Of a DNA stretch of 46,609 nt, positions 16,833 through 26,604 are shown one piece after another. Position 1 is the stretch's first letter. Every line of letters starts with the position of its first letter. The stretch comes from an uncultured Pelagibacteraceae bacterium (GTDB taxonomy: Bacteria; Pseudomonadota; Alphaproteobacteria; Pelagibacterales; Pelagibacteraceae). Both the position numbers and the translations under genes were made by a program. The notes beneath the pieces were generated by a model. The model did no database searches. It was given only the letters and a program-made list of their open reading frames with translations, and was not told the origin of the DNA. The DNA is taken from contig CABZHY010000005.1 of the NCBI GenBank assembly GCA_902525565.1, forward strand, positions 1-46,609, given 5' to 3'.

Positions 16833-18758
16833 TTAAGCGCTTTTTTCTTTATTCTCGTCTTTTACTTCTTCGAAATCAGCATCAACAACATTCTCGTCTT
16901 TTTTACCCGCATCATCTCCACCATCATCTTTACCAGAATCTGGTTTTGCACTTTGTTGTGATTTATAGATTGCTTCACCAAGTTTCATTGAAGCTTGAAC
17001 TAAAGCTTCAGTTTTTTTCTTAATGTCTTCAATATCTTCACCTTTTAAAGCCTCTTTTACAGCAGTTGATGCATCTTCAATTGCTTTTTTCTCTGCATCA
17101 GAAATCTTTGATCCATGCTCTTTTAAATTCTTTTCAGTGGAATGAATTAGAGTGTCTGCTTGATTTCTAACATCAACAGACTCTCTTTTCTTTTTATCAG
17201 CCTCTTTATTAGCTTCTGCATCTTTAACCATCTTTTCAATTTCTTCGTCACTTAGTCCACCTGAAGCTTGGATTTGAATTTTTTGTTCTTTACCAGTTCC
17301 TTTATCTTTTGCTGAAACATTTACGATACCATTAGCATCAATATCAAATGTAACTTCAATTTGAGGTACACCTCTTGGTGCTGGAGCAATACCCACTAAT
17401 TCAAAATTTCCTAAAGCTTTATTGTCAGCAGCCATTTCTCTTTCACCCTGTAGAACTCTAATAGATACAGCTGGCTGATTATCTTCTGCAGTTGAAAACA
17501 CCTGACTTTTTTTAGTTGGTATCGTTGTGTTTTTATCAATCAGTTTTGTAGAAACTCCACCAAGTGTTTCGATACCAAGTGATAGTGGAGTTACATCCAA
17601 TAAAAGTACATCTTTAACATCACCCTGTAAAACTCCTGCCTGAATAGCAGCACCCATTGCAACTACTTCATCTGGGTTTACACTTTTGTTAGGATCTTTC
17701 CCAAAAAAGTTTTTTACTTCCTCGATCACTTTCGGCATTCTTGTCATACCACCAACCATAACCACTTCATCAATTTCACTAGCAGTTACTCCCGCATCTT
17801 TTAATGCAGTCTTACATGGAGGCATCGTTTTAGAAATTAAATCCTCAACTAAAGCTTCAAGTTTTGCTCTAGTCATTTTTAAATTAATATGTTTTGGACC
17901 TGTTTTATCTGCTGTGATGAAAGGTAAATTTATATCCGTTTGTTCAGCAGATGATAATTCTATTTTTGCTTTTTCAGCTGCTTCTTTTAATCTTTGTAAA
18001 GCAAGTTTATCTGACTTAAGATCAATTCCATTATCTTTTTTAAACTCAGAAATTAAGTAATCAACAACAGCATTATCAAAATCTTCACCACCTAAAAAAG
18101 TATCACCATTAGTTGATTTAACTTCAAATACACCATCACCCAATTCTAGGATAGAAACATCAAATGTTCCTCCACCTAAATCATATACCGCAATTTTTTT
18201 ATTTTGTTTTTTATCTAAACCATACGCAAGTGATGCTGCAGTTGGTTCATTAATAATTCTTAAAACTTCTAACCCAGCAATTTTTCCAGCATCTTTAGTA
18301 GCTTGTCTTTGTGCATCGTTAAAGTACGCTGGTACTGTAATCACAGCTTTAGTTACAGCCTGACCTAAATATTTTTCTGCTGTTTCTTTCATTTTTTGTA
18401 AAATGAATGCTGAAATTTGAGAAGGCGAATATTTCTCACCTTTAGCTTCAATCCAAGCATCACCTTTTTCAGAATTAACTATTTTAAAAGGTGCAGCTTC
18501 CACATCTTTTTTTACTGTTGGGTCATCAAAATTTCTTCCAATTAATCTTTTAACAGCAAAGATAGTGTTTTCAGGATTTGTAACAGCTTGTCTTTTTGCT
18601 GGTTGTCCGATTAATTTTTCGTCTTCATCTGTAAATGCTACAACAGATGGAGTAGTTCTTGCACCTTCAGCATTTTCTAAAACCTTAGCCTGTGTTCCTT
18701 CCATAATGGCAACACACGAATTTGTTGTTCCTAAGTCTATTCCAATAATTTTACTCAT
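16833..18758 (-). CDS. dnaK: Chaperone DnaK (Hsp70)
   Basis: The 641-residue Hsp70 is complete. The actin-like ATPase domain (about 1-385) shows [25 protein letters not shown] and [11 protein letters not shown]. The linker is [15 protein letters not shown], and the beta substrate-binding domain plus helical lid end in an acidic Asp/Glu/Lys tail. It binds exposed hydrophobic segments of client proteins in an ATP cycle driven by DnaJ and GrpE. It has its own heat-shock-type promoter in the 62-base spacer after grpE, and a short leader with GAGAG just before the start. Confidence 0.98.
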   Translation of the reverse strand: MSKIIGIDLGTTNSCVAIMEGTQAKVLENAEGARTTPSVVAFTDEDEKLIGQPAKRQAVTNPENTIFAVKRLIGRNFDDPTVKKDVEAAPFKIVNSEKGDAWIEAKGEKYSPSQISAFILQKMKETAEKYLGQAVTKAVITVPAYFNDAQRQATKDAGKIAGLEVLRIINEPTAASLAYGLDKKQNKKIAVYDLGGGTFDVSILELGDGVFEVKSTNGDTFLGGEDFDNAVVDYLISEFKKDNGIDLKSDKLALQRLKEAAEKAKIELSSAEQTDINLPFITADKTGPKHINLKMTRAKLEALVEDLISKTMPPCKTALKDAGVTASEIDEVVMVGGMTRMPKVIEEVKNFFGKDPNKSVNPDEVVAMGAAIQAGVLQGDVKDVLLLDVTPLSLGIETLGGVSTKLIDKNTTIPTKKSQVFSTAEDNQPAVSIRVLQGEREMAADNKALGNFELVGIAPAPRGVPQIEVTFDIDANGIVNVSAKDKGTGKEQKIQIQASGGLSDEEIEKMVKDAEANKEADKKKRESVDVRNQADTLIHSTEKNLKEHGSKISDAEKKAIEDASTAVKEALKGEDIEDIKKKTEALVQASMKLGEAIYKSQQSAKPDSGKDDGGDDAGKKDENVVDADFEEVKDENKEKSA

Positions 18759-18780
18759 AATTTAATGTCTCTCTACCGTC

Positions 18781-18808
18781 ATATAGGGTTTAAATGTGAA
18801 ACTACAAG
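18781..18808 (-). promoter_or_regulatory. Heat-shock (RpoH-type) promoter of dnaK
   Basis: On the minus strand CTTG (18808-18805) is followed after 17 bases by CCTATAT (18787-18781). This is a full match to the alphaproteobacterial heat-shock consensus CTTG-N17/18-CYTATNT as I remember it. The expected start point is about 15-20 bases before the dnaK ATG, a sensible leader length. It would let dnaK-dnaJ be induced separately from grpE. Confidence 0.6.
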
Positions 18809-18820
18809 TTGATCTCATAA

Positions 18821-19474
18821 TTATTTATTTTCGTGATTTTCCTGATTTTCCTTAGTTTTTTCTTCTTTAGTTGTAACTTTTTTTGACACTCCAACTAATG
18901 AGGGTCTAAGCAATCTGTCTTTTATAGTAAAGCCTTTTTGAATTTCCTGAATTATTGTTCCAGGTTCTTTCGTATCATCTTCAATTTCCATCATTGCTTG
19001 ATGAAAATTTGGATCTAGTTTTTTGTTAAGGCTTTCAATTGGTTTAATATTATTTTTTTCGAATATTGAAATTAAATCTTTTTTAATAATGTCTAAATGT
19101 TCTAGTGTCTTCTTTAATGCCTCAGTTTCTTTTAACTTATCGTCACTTTCAAGAACATGTTTTGACCGATCCAAGTTATCAATCAAACTTAATGCTTCTT
19201 TAGCAAAACTATAACCACCATATTCAAAAGCATCCTCTTTTTCTTTTTCAAACCTTCTTCTTTGATTTTCCATCTCTGCAAAAGTTCTTACCACTTTATC
19301 CTCAAGTTCAGCAATTTTTTCCTCTGGAGTTTGCTCTTTAACCCCTTCTTTGGGCTCTTGGTCTGTATCTTGCTTATTTTCTTCGACTAAATTTTCTTCA
19401 GGTTTCTCATTTCCTTTTATTGCATCCTGGTTTTGATCCACAGAAGTACTATTTTGGTTTTCCTCTTTTTCCAT
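18821..19474 (-). CDS. grpE: Nucleotide exchange factor GrpE
   Basis: A 217-residue protein. A long acidic, Gln/Glu/Asp-rich N-terminal tail (about 1-55) leads to the coiled-coil helix EEKIAELEDKVVRTFAEMENQRRRFEKE, described by its heptad pattern only. The GrpE head ends in the family signature with TIIQEIQKGFTIKDRLLRPS and VGVSKK. It releases ADP from DnaK. It is first in the grpE-dnaK-dnaJ order. Its ATG lies only 36 bases from the divergent rdgB start, so its promoter must be inside that gap or inside rdgB. Confidence 0.95.
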   Translation of the reverse strand: MEKEENQNSTSVDQNQDAIKGNEKPEENLVEENKQDTDQEPKEGVKEQTPEEKIAELEDKVVRTFAEMENQRRRFEKEKEDAFEYGGYSFAKEALSLIDNLDRSKHVLESDDKLKETEALKKTLEHLDIIKKDLISIFEKNNIKPIESLNKKLDPNFHQAMMEIEDDTKEPGTIIQEIQKGFTIKDRLLRPSLVGVSKKVTTKEEKTKENQENHENK

Positions 19475-19482
19475 AGCTTCTT

Positions 19483-19510
19483 ATATGGTAAGGATTTTAG
19501 TAATTTCCAG
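19483..19510 (-). promoter_or_regulatory. Candidate heat-shock-like promoter of grpE
   Basis: The 36-base gap between grpE and rdgB holds CTGGAAA (19510-19504) and TACCATAT (19490-19483) with a 13-base spacer, near the enteric sigma-32 form CTTGAAA-N13-CCCCATNT. It fits the alphaproteobacterial consensus less well than the dnaK site. The -10 ends eight bases before the ATG, so transcription from it would give a leaderless or nearly leaderless message. Confidence 0.3.
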
Positions 19511-20113
19511 ATGTCTAAACAAAAAATTGATAAACTACTTATTGGCACTAATAACAAAGGTAAATTACGTGAAATTAAGAGTTTGTTGCCAAAAGATATC
19601 AAAATTTACTCTAATTCTGTATTTAATCTTAGTAGCCCAACTGAAAATGGTAAGACATTTAAGGAAAACTCATTAATTAAATCTAGATATTTCTCACAAA
19701 AAACAGGATTAATTTGTTTGGCTGATGACTCTGGTTTAGAGATAGATTTTTTAGACAAAAATCCTGGAATTTACTCTGCAAGGTGGGGTGGAAAGGATGG
19801 AGATTTTAATAAAGCTATAAGAAAAGTTTACAGAGAGCTAAATAAAAAAGATAAAAATTGGAAAGATAAAAAAATTAAAGCGAGATTTATTTGTGCTTTG
19901 TCTATTTCATATTTAAATAAAAAGATTGCTTGTGTATTGGGAAAAGTAGAGGGCTATATTTCAAATGAACCAAGAGGCAAGAATGGATTTGGCTATGATC
20001 CAATTTTTATTCCTTTAAAAAAAAGAAAAACTTTTGGAGAAATGAAGCCATCTCAAAAATATAAGATGGATCATAGATACCAAGCTTTTAAAAAAATTAA
20101 AAAATTTCTATAA
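19511..20113 (+). CDS. rdgB: Non-canonical purine NTP pyrophosphatase (RdgB/HAM1)
   Basis: A 200-residue protein. LLIGTNNKGKLREI at the N-terminus, LADDSGLEIDFLDKNPGIYSARWGG in the middle and GFGYDPIFIP near the end are the Ham1 signatures for nucleotide and Mg2+ binding. It hydrolyses ITP, dITP and XTP to monophosphates and keeps deaminated purines out of DNA and RNA. The frame is open from 19433, but that part overlaps grpE in antisense; ATG 19511, just before the conserved strand, is the right start. The 3' end overlaps the convergent LpoA-like gene by 17 bases. Confidence 0.94.
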   Translation: MSKQKIDKLLIGTNNKGKLREIKSLLPKDIKIYSNSVFNLSSPTENGKTFKENSLIKSRYFSQKTGLICLADDSGLEIDFLDKNPGIYSARWGGKDGDFNKAIRKVYRELNKKDKNWKDKKIKARFICALSISYLNKKIACVLGKVEGYISNEPRGKNGFGYDPIFIPLKKRKTFGEMKPSQKYKMDHRYQAFKKIKKFL

Positions 20114-21251
20114 GTTTTTGATCTTCAATTTTATAAAAATTAAGTCTATGATTTATTTTATTATTATTTATATCAAAGATTCCTATTTTTCCTTTGAATG
20201 AGTTTTTTCTTTTAAAAATTTTATTTATGTTTTTTTCTTTTGAGTTTAGTGATAAATAATAAACTAAGCCAACAAGATCATAACTCAATAGAGACAAGTG
20301 TGTAGGGTCTTCATTAAATGCATTAAAGTATTTTATTTTGTAGCTATCAAAATTTTCTTTATTTATTGATGGGTAATATAATGGCTGTATATCAGTTTCG
20401 TTTAATAGACTTTCGTCAAACCATTGATTTAAAGTTATAAAATATTTGTTTTTTGGAAGTACGTCTGTGTATAAAAGTGAAGTAGATACACTTTTTAGAC
20501 TTTCATCAAAATCTGCAATCACCACAGCTTCAAAATTTAAACCTCCAAGAGTGTATCTTTTTTCAAGTCTTTTTATTTTTTTTTCTCTATTTGGATCATT
20601 TGAATTTTTTATCCTTTTTATTTCATCTTCTAAATTTTGCTTTCTTATTCTATAGTTTGTAATTTCCTCTATTTGTTTTGTTAGTTTTGTAGGCTCTATA
20701 CTATACTCGTAATCTTTATAAATTTTGATTTTTGAATTTTTCATTCCTTTTTTAACTTCAAATTCATAATCTTGTATTGGTGTTAAAAAAATAGTTCTTT
20801 TTATTTGATTAGTTTCTAAAAATTTTTTTATTGTATTAAATTGCGATGTAGAATTAATTCCAGCTGAGATTACATTTTTTGGAAGGTCTAAAGTTTTATT
20901 TGTTAATGATAAAAATGTTAAATCTTTCATTTCATCTAAATAAGTTAAACTTTCATAAAATACAGGACCAATAACAACTTTTATTCCCATTTGACTTAAT
21001 TCAAATGCTGACTTTAAAGTTTGGTTAGCTTTAGTTGCTGTATCTTTTGGATATATTTCTATTAGATCATTATCTATATCTTTGACAGCTAATCCAACTG
21101 CTTTAATGATCGACTCTCCAATCTCCTTATTATTTCCTGTCATAGGTACTAATAATCCTATCTTAATTTTTTCTTGAGCATTAACAGTTTGAAAAAACAG
21201 AAAGTAAAAACTAAAAAAAATAAAATAAATAATTTTAATTAATTTGATCAT
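20097..21251 (-). CDS. LpoA-like penicillin-binding-protein activator / periplasmic binding fold
   Basis: A 384-residue secreted protein. From ATG 21251 it has a signal peptide: basic MIKLIKII, a hydrophobic core, and likely cleavage after VNA at residue 25. The mature part begins KIKIGLLVPMTGNNKEIG, the start of a type I periplasmic ligand-binding fold, and continues with IKVVIGPVF and NVISAGINS. LpoA-type proteins of this fold activate class A PBPs from outside; amino-acid binding proteins share it. The divergent rsmI and the downstream BON lipoprotein reproduce the lpoA-yraL-yraP neighbourhood of other Proteobacteria, which favours the LpoA reading. There is no lipobox. The open frame continues to 21293 but would run into rsmI. 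Confidence 0.75.
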   Translation of the reverse strand: MIKLIKIIYFIFFSFYFLFFQTVNAQEKIKIGLLVPMTGNNKEIGESIIKAVGLAVKDIDNDLIEIYPKDTATKANQTLKSAFELSQMGIKVVIGPVFYESLTYLDEMKDLTFLSLTNKTLDLPKNVISAGINSTSQFNTIKKFLETNQIKRTIFLTPIQDYEFEVKKGMKNSKIKIYKDYEYSIEPTKLTKQIEEITNYRIRKQNLEDEIKRIKNSNDPNREKKIKRLEKRYTLGGLNFEAVVIADFDESLKSVSTSLLYTDVLPKNKYFITLNQWFDESLLNETDIQPLYYPSINKENFDSYKIKYFNAFNEDPTHLSLLSYDLVGLVYYLSLNSKEKNINKIFKRKNSFKGKIGIFDINNNKINHRLNFYKIEDQKLIEIF

Positions 21252-21285
21252 TTTGATGCTAGTATAATATTTTTTAAGCCAAATT

Positions 21286-22149
21286 ATGATCATAAAACCA
21301 CAATTTAAATCAAAAGAATATGAAAATGGTCTTTATCTGGTATCGACCCCTTTAGGAAATCTAAAGGACATAACGTTAAGAGCAATTGAAGTTTTAGAGC
21401 AATCTGATTTTATTTTATGTGAAGATACTAGAGTTTCAAAAAATCTTTTAGATAAATATCAAATTAAATCGAATTTAATTTCAAATCATAAATTTAATGA
21501 GAAAAAAAATTTAGTAAAAATTATTGAATATCTTAAATCTGGTAAAATAATTTCTTTAATATCTGATGCTGGTACACCAAGCGTTTCTGATCCAGGCGCA
21601 ATATTGGTTAATGAGTGTATTAGTAATGAGATAAAAATCTTTCCTATTCCTGGACCCTCAGCTATTGTCGCAGCAGTATCAATTAGTGGATTTTCAGATA
21701 AATTCTTGTTTTGTGGTTTTTTTTCAGACAAAAAACAACATTTATCCAATGAATTTAAAAAATTTTCTGAATTGGAAAACTCATTAGTTTTTTTTGTTTC
21801 TCCAAAAAAAATTAACAAAATTATACCTGAAATAAAAAAGAATTTTTCAGGTAGAAAGATAGTTTTTTGTCGAGAAATAACAAAAATTTATGAAGAATTT
21901 ATAAGAAAAAACATAGATGAATTAGAATTGTTTGAAAAAGTGCCAAAAGGCGAGCTTACAGTAGTTATTTCAGAAAAAAAAATAAATAAAAAAATATCTC
22001 AAAAATTATCTGAATCAGATATGAATATTATTAAAAAAATGATTAATAAATTATCTACTAAAGAAATTACAGATATCTTGAGTCAAAGCACTAGCGTGCC
22101 TAAAAAAGAAATATACAATTATTGTTTAAAACTCAAAAATGAAAAATAA
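21286..22149 (+). CDS. rsmI: 16S rRNA 2'-O-methyltransferase RsmI
   Basis: A 287-residue SAM-dependent methylase of the tetrapyrrole-methylase fold. YLVSTPLGNLKDITLRAIEVL, in the usual N-terminal position, ILCEDTRVS, SDAGTPSVSDPG and IPGPSAIVAAVSISGF are all RsmI signatures. It methylates the ribose of C1402 in 16S rRNA at the decoding site. A TATAAT box at 21263-21268 lies 17 bases before the ATG and is a likely -10; no good -35 is visible. The last codons overlap the start of the BON lipoprotein gene by 11 bases. Confidence 0.95.
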   Translation: MIIKPQFKSKEYENGLYLVSTPLGNLKDITLRAIEVLEQSDFILCEDTRVSKNLLDKYQIKSNLISNHKFNEKKNLVKIIEYLKSGKIISLISDAGTPSVSDPGAILVNECISNEIKIFPIPGPSAIVAAVSISGFSDKFLFCGFFSDKKQHLSNEFKKFSELENSLVFFVSPKKINKIIPEIKKNFSGRKIVFCREITKIYEEFIRKNIDELELFEKVPKGELTVVISEKKINKKISQKLSESDMNIIKKMINKLSTKEITDILSQSTSVPKKEIYNYCLKLKNEK

Positions 22150-22732
22150 ATTATTAATTTTTATTTTAATGACTTTTATTCTAACAGGATGTGTTGGTGT
22201 TGGTTCTAAAGGTCTTTTCGGAACAGGCGTTTCAGTTGCTTTAGATCCAAGAACCGTTGGTACACAAATAGATGATTCAATTATGCAAAAAACTATTAGT
22301 GCTAAAATTTTAGCTAAAGATAAAAAATATCTTCTTTCAGTTAAAACCAAAGTTTTGGATGGGAGAATTTTTATAACGGGGAAAGTAGAAAGTCCTGAAG
22401 AAAAACTCTTAATCACAAAGTTAGCATGGGAAACTAAAGGTGCTAGATCTGTTAGAAATGATATTAAAATTAAAGAAGAATTTAATTTTAAACAATCAGC
22501 AAAAGATATTATTATAACATCTCAACTTCGAACAGCATTGATTGTAAATAAAAATATCAAAGCTACTAATTATCAAATAGATACATATAAAAAGAAAATT
22601 TATATTTATGGTATTGCTTTAACTATAGATGAAAAGGATCTGGTAATAAGTGAAGCAAAAGAGATTCTTGATGTTGAGGATGTAATTGCGAGCATAATAC
22701 TTGTTGAAGATTTACGTATTCAAAGAGAATAA
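22139..22732 (+). CDS. BON-domain outer-membrane lipoprotein (YraP/DolP-like)
   Basis: A 197-residue protein. The N-terminus is a lipoprotein signal with lipobox LTGC and lipidated Cys18. Two BON domains follow: about 45-115 (SAKILAKDKKYLLSVKTKVLDG...) and about 120-190, each with the small beta-alpha fold that binds anionic phospholipid. YraP/DolP of E. coli has the same layout (about 191 residues) and helps keep the outer membrane intact. It starts inside rsmI, so it is cotranscribed with it, next to the LpoA-like gene. The usual yraN gene between rsmI and yraP is absent. Confidence 0.88.
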   Translation: MKNKLLIFILMTFILTGCVGVGSKGLFGTGVSVALDPRTVGTQIDDSIMQKTISAKILAKDKKYLLSVKTKVLDGRIFITGKVESPEEKLLITKLAWETKGARSVRNDIKIKEEFNFKQSAKDIIITSQLRTALIVNKNIKATNYQIDTYKKKIYIYGIALTIDEKDLVISEAKEILDVEDVIASIILVEDLRIQRE

Positions 22733-25018
22733 TTATTTCTGATAATCAATAACTTCAGCGGAGTATGCTGCTATAGAAGCTAAATTAATAATTTCAGAGG
22801 TCGATGATCTAAGTGGAGCAATCTCTATTGGCAAACCTAATCCAATTAATAAAGGTCCAATAACTTTCGTGTCCCCAATAGTTTTCATCATCTTATAAGA
22901 GATTGCAGCACTGTGTTGACCTGGCATTATTAAAATATTTGCTTTACCAACAATTTTTGCAAAGGGATAAAGCTCTTCATATTCTGGGTTTAGTGCAACG
23001 TCCGGTTGCATGTCTCCATCAAATTCAAAATCAACTTTTTTTTCTTTTAATATCTCTACTGCATTCCTTATATGTTTTGTTCTACTTGTTAAAGGTTGGC
23101 CAAATGTAGAATGAGATACAAATGCAACTTTAGGGACAAATCCAAAAAGTCTAACAACTCTAGCTGTAGATATAGCTATTTCTGCCATTTGTTCAGATGT
23201 TGGATATTCATGAACACTTGTATCACCAACAAAAATAGTTCTACCTTTATGAACTATCATGTTCAAGCCAAACATTATCTCTCCTTTTCTGACATCTACA
23301 ACTTGTTTGATTTTTTCAAGAGAGACACCAAATCGTCTGGTATTACCAGTTACAGCTCCGTCAGCATCACCGCAAGCAACCATACTTGTAGCCCAGACAA
23401 CTCTATCATTTCTAATCATCCTATCACAATCTCGTTCTAGTAATCCCTGTTCTCTTTGTAACTTTTCAAACAAATGTTTTACATATTTTTTTCTTTTTTC
23501 TTCATCGGTTGAGTTAATTATTTCAATATCAAAATTATCACTGTATCCAATATTTTTTATCTGCTCTTTAATTTTATTTTCTTTACCAACCAAGATTGGA
23601 ATACCTAATTTTGAATTTTTAAAAGCTATAGCGGCTTTTAAAGTATTTTCGTCTTCACCATCTGCAAAAACAATTCTTTTCTGATTTTTCTTAATAAATG
23701 AGTTTATACCTTGCATGATGGTCACGGTTGGATCTAGTCTTTGTTTTAGTTGGTCTTTATAAACTTCAAAATCATCTATATTTTTTCTAGCTGCTCCGCT
23801 ATCTATGGCTGCTTTTGCTACAGCCGCTGGTATTACACTAATTAATCTTGGATCAAATGTAGATGGAATAATATAATCCTTTCCATAATGAGGCCTTTCT
23901 CCACCCATAGCTGCAACAACTTCATCTGGCACTTCTTCTCTTGCTAGCTTAGCTATTGCATTAGCTGCAGCAACTTTCATTTCTTCATTTATCGTTTTGG
24001 ATCTAACATCTAAAGCTCCTCTAAAGATATAAGGAAATCCAATTAAATTATTTACTTGATTGGGGTAATCTGATCTCCCTGTTGCAATAATTACATCATT
24101 TCTAACTTCATTAATTTCCTCTGGGGTAATTTCTGGATCAGGATTAGCACAAGCAAATATAATTGGATTTTTTGCCATAGATTTTACCATTTCCTTTTTT
24201 AGAACACCTTTTGCTGATAATCCTAAAAAAACATCTGCACCCTTAATAGCATCTACTAAAGCTCTATGTTTAGTTTTAACCGCATATCTTGATTTCCATT
24301 GATCAATTCCTTCAGTTCTTCCTTCATAAATCACTCCCTTTCTGTCTAACATTATTATATTTTCAGATTTTACTCCTGAGTTTTTAAATAACTCAGTACA
24401 AGCTTGCGCTGAAGCTCCTGCACCATTAACTACAACTTTAATTTTATTTATTGATTTACCACAAATATCTAAAGCATTAATTAATGCTGCAGTTGTTATG
24501 ATTGCTGTTCCATGCTGATCATCGTGAAAAACTGGAATATCCAAAATTTCTTTTAATTTCTGTTCTATTATAAAACAATCTGGGGCCGCTATGTCTTCTA
24601 AATTTATTCCACCAAAGCTAGGTGCAAAATTTTTAATTGAATTTATGATTTCGTCTGAATCTTCACAATCAATCTCTAAATCAATTGAATCAATATCTGC
24701 AAATCTTTTAAATAATACAGCCTTTCCCTCCATCACAGGCTTTGATGCAAGAGCACCTAAATTCCCCATACCTAATATTGCAGAACCATTACTTATTACT
24801 GCAACAAGGTTTCCTTTGCTTGTGTAATCATAAGCTGCTTCTGGGTTTTCACTTATCTTTTTTACTGGGGCAGCAACTCCTGGTGAATAAGCTAAAGCGA
24901 GGTCACGTTTAGTTGTCATATTTTTTGAAGAAATAATCTCAATCTTGCCTGGTTTTTTGTCTTTATGAAAATCTAAAGCTTCTTTATCTGTGTAATGATC
25001 GATTTTTGTTTTTTTCAT
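22733..25018 (-). CDS. maeB: NADP-dependent malic enzyme with phosphotransacetylase-like domain
   Basis: A 761-residue protein of the MaeB type. Residues about 1-425 are the malic enzyme: LAYSPGVAAPVKKI, EDIAAPDCFIIE and FHDDQHGTAII carry metal and substrate residues, and VVNGAGASAQACTEL is the dinucleotide site. Residues about 430-761 form a PTA/PTB-like domain (KRIVFADGEDENTLKAA and FVGDTSVHEYPTSEQM), which in this enzyme class is thought to sense acetyl-CoA and regulate rather than catalyse. It decarboxylates malate to pyruvate and NADPH, feeding the pyruvate dehydrogenase encoded at 3987-8288. ATG 25018 is preferred over the upstream ATG at 25096, which overlaps murJ. Confidence 0.95.
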   Translation of the reverse strand: MKKTKIDHYTDKEALDFHKDKKPGKIEIISSKNMTTKRDLALAYSPGVAAPVKKISENPEAAYDYTSKGNLVAVISNGSAILGMGNLGALASKPVMEGKAVLFKRFADIDSIDLEIDCEDSDEIINSIKNFAPSFGGINLEDIAAPDCFIIEQKLKEILDIPVFHDDQHGTAIITTAALINALDICGKSINKIKVVVNGAGASAQACTELFKNSGVKSENIIMLDRKGVIYEGRTEGIDQWKSRYAVKTKHRALVDAIKGADVFLGLSAKGVLKKEMVKSMAKNPIIFACANPDPEITPEEINEVRNDVIIATGRSDYPNQVNNLIGFPYIFRGALDVRSKTINEEMKVAAANAIAKLAREEVPDEVVAAMGGERPHYGKDYIIPSTFDPRLISVIPAAVAKAAIDSGAARKNIDDFEVYKDQLKQRLDPTVTIMQGINSFIKKNQKRIVFADGEDENTLKAAIAFKNSKLGIPILVGKENKIKEQIKNIGYSDNFDIEIINSTDEEKRKKYVKHLFEKLQREQGLLERDCDRMIRNDRVVWATSMVACGDADGAVTGNTRRFGVSLEKIKQVVDVRKGEIMFGLNMIVHKGRTIFVGDTSVHEYPTSEQMAEIAISTARVVRLFGFVPKVAFVSHSTFGQPLTSRTKHIRNAVEILKEKKVDFEFDGDMQPDVALNPEYEELYPFAKIVGKANILIMPGQHSAAISYKMMKTIGDTKVIGPLLIGLGLPIEIAPLRSSTSEIINLASIAAYSAEVIDYQK

Positions 25019-25031
25019 TTCTGATAACAAT

Positions 25032-25043
25032 AATTGTACAATT
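25032..25043. promoter_or_regulatory. Perfect 12-bp palindrome between maeB and murJ
   Basis: AATTGTACAATT is its own reverse complement and is centred in the 52-base gap between the divergent starts of maeB (25018) and murJ (25071). A dimeric regulator could use it to control one or both genes. In such AT-rich DNA short palindromes also occur by chance, so it is only a candidate operator. Confidence 0.25.
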
Positions 25044-25070
25044 GGGGTAAAATTAAGACTAATATGATTT

Positions 25071-26600
25071 ATGAACTTACTTAAGTCAACAGGCACATTT
25101 GGTTTTTATACTATCATTAGTAGATTGCTTGGTTATTTAAGAGATATTTTAATGGCAATTTTTCTAGGAACAGGGATGTTGGCGGATGCCTTTTTTGTAG
25201 CATTTAGAATTCCAAATACTTTTAGAAGATTATTTGCCGAAGGTACCTTCAATGCTGCATTCGTTCCAAGTTATTCATCAGAAATTACTAAGGGAAAAAA
25301 ACAATCAAACAAATTCGCTAATAATATTTTTAATCTTCTTTTTTTAGGGTTGTTTTTTTTAACAATAATAATTGAAATTTTTATGCCTGTATTTGTTTCA
25401 CTTATCGCTCCTGGATTCGTGGGAGATCTAGAAAAAATGGAGGTAGCAATTAATTTAACAAGAATTACTTTTCCTTTTTTATTTTTTATTTGCTTAGCTT
25501 CTTTTTTTTCTGCAATTTTAAATTCACATAATAAGTTTGCGGCTGCTGCTGCAGCCCCAATAATTTTAAATATTGTTTTAATTTTAATATTGATTTTTTC
25601 TAAATCTTTAGATGATCAATTGGTTTATTATTTGTCTTATGGTGTTTCTTTTGCTGGTTTTTTACAATTAATATTTTTATATAAATATGTATCGAAATAT
25701 TACTCCCTTGAATTTAATTACAAATTAAAAGTAAGTAATAAAGTTAAACTTTTTTTTAGAAAACTTTTACCGAGTATCTTTTCCTCTGGAGTTACTCAAA
25801 TTAATATTTTAGTAGGTACAATAATTGCATCATTTCAAGCAAGTGCAGTTTCTTATTTATATTATGCAGATAGAATTTACCAAATTAATCTAGCTATAGC
25901 TGGTATTGCGATTGGAGTTGTAATACTTCCACAGCTTTCAAAACATATTCAATCTAAAAAAAAAAATAAGATTTTGCTTATACAAAATAAAGCTCTTGAA
26001 TTAAGTTTATTTTTAAGTCTTCCAGCAACTATTGCTTTAATCATAGGATCAGAACAAATTATTTCAGCTTTATTTGGTTATGGGTCTTTCAATGAAAATT
26101 CAGTGAACAATTCAAGCTTAGCTTTATATTATTTTGCATTAGGGCTTCCTGCTTTTGCATTGATAAAAGTATTTTCAAGTTTTTTCTTTGCAAACCATGA
26201 TACCAAAACTCCATTTTATATTTCTTTAATATCAGTATTACTTAATATTTTTATAAGTGTTTATTATTTTAGTGAAATTGGTTTTATTATCATTCCAATT
26301 GCTACATCTATTTCATCTTGGTTCAATTCAATATTATTATTTATATTTTTAAAAAATCGAAAATTATTTTATTTTAATCAAATATTTTTTATTAGATTTA
26401 TTAAAATATTTTTTGCATCAATTATGATGGGGTTATTTTTTAACTTTATGTTAAATTTTTTCCAAAATGAATTGGCATTTAATCAATCAATTAAATCTTT
26501 TTATTTAGTTTTATCTGTTATATTAGGAATATTGTTTTATTTAATTGTGTGTTATTTCATCAAAGCTTTTCAAATGAATGATATTAAATTAAAGTATTAA
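25071..26600 (+). CDS. murJ: Lipid II flippase MurJ
   Basis: A 509-residue polytopic protein of the MOP superfamily with about 14 membrane segments. The N-terminus has [16 protein letters not shown] and [21 protein letters not shown], the hallmark MurJ region including cavity arginines. It flips lipid II across the inner membrane for peptidoglycan synthesis. Length matches E. coli MurJ (511). It opens a plus-strand run with trpS four bases behind it, and together with uppP (2326-3090) covers two steps of the lipid-carrier cycle in this window. Confidence 0.95.
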   Translation: MNLLKSTGTFGFYTIISRLLGYLRDILMAIFLGTGMLADAFFVAFRIPNTFRRLFAEGTFNAAFVPSYSSEITKGKKQSNKFANNIFNLLFLGLFFLTIIIEIFMPVFVSLIAPGFVGDLEKMEVAINLTRITFPFLFFICLASFFSAILNSHNKFAAAAAAPIILNIVLILILIFSKSLDDQLVYYLSYGVSFAGFLQLIFLYKYVSKYYSLEFNYKLKVSNKVKLFFRKLLPSIFSSGVTQINILVGTIIASFQASAVSYLYYADRIYQINLAIAGIAIGVVILPQLSKHIQSKKKNKILLIQNKALELSLFLSLPATIALIIGSEQIISALFGYGSFNENSVNNSSLALYYFALGLPAFALIKVFSSFFFANHDTKTPFYISLISVLLNIFISVYYFSEIGFIIIPIATSISSWFNSILLFIFLKNRKLFYFNQIFFIRFIKIFFASIMMGLFFNFMLNFFQNELAFNQSIKSFYLVLSVILGILFYLIVCYFIKAFQMNDIKLKY

Positions 26601-26604
26601 TTTT

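Noticed and set aside
25019-25096. Longer N-terminus for maeB
   Set aside because: It would overlap the divergent murJ start and has no family match; ATG 25018 precedes the conserved part.
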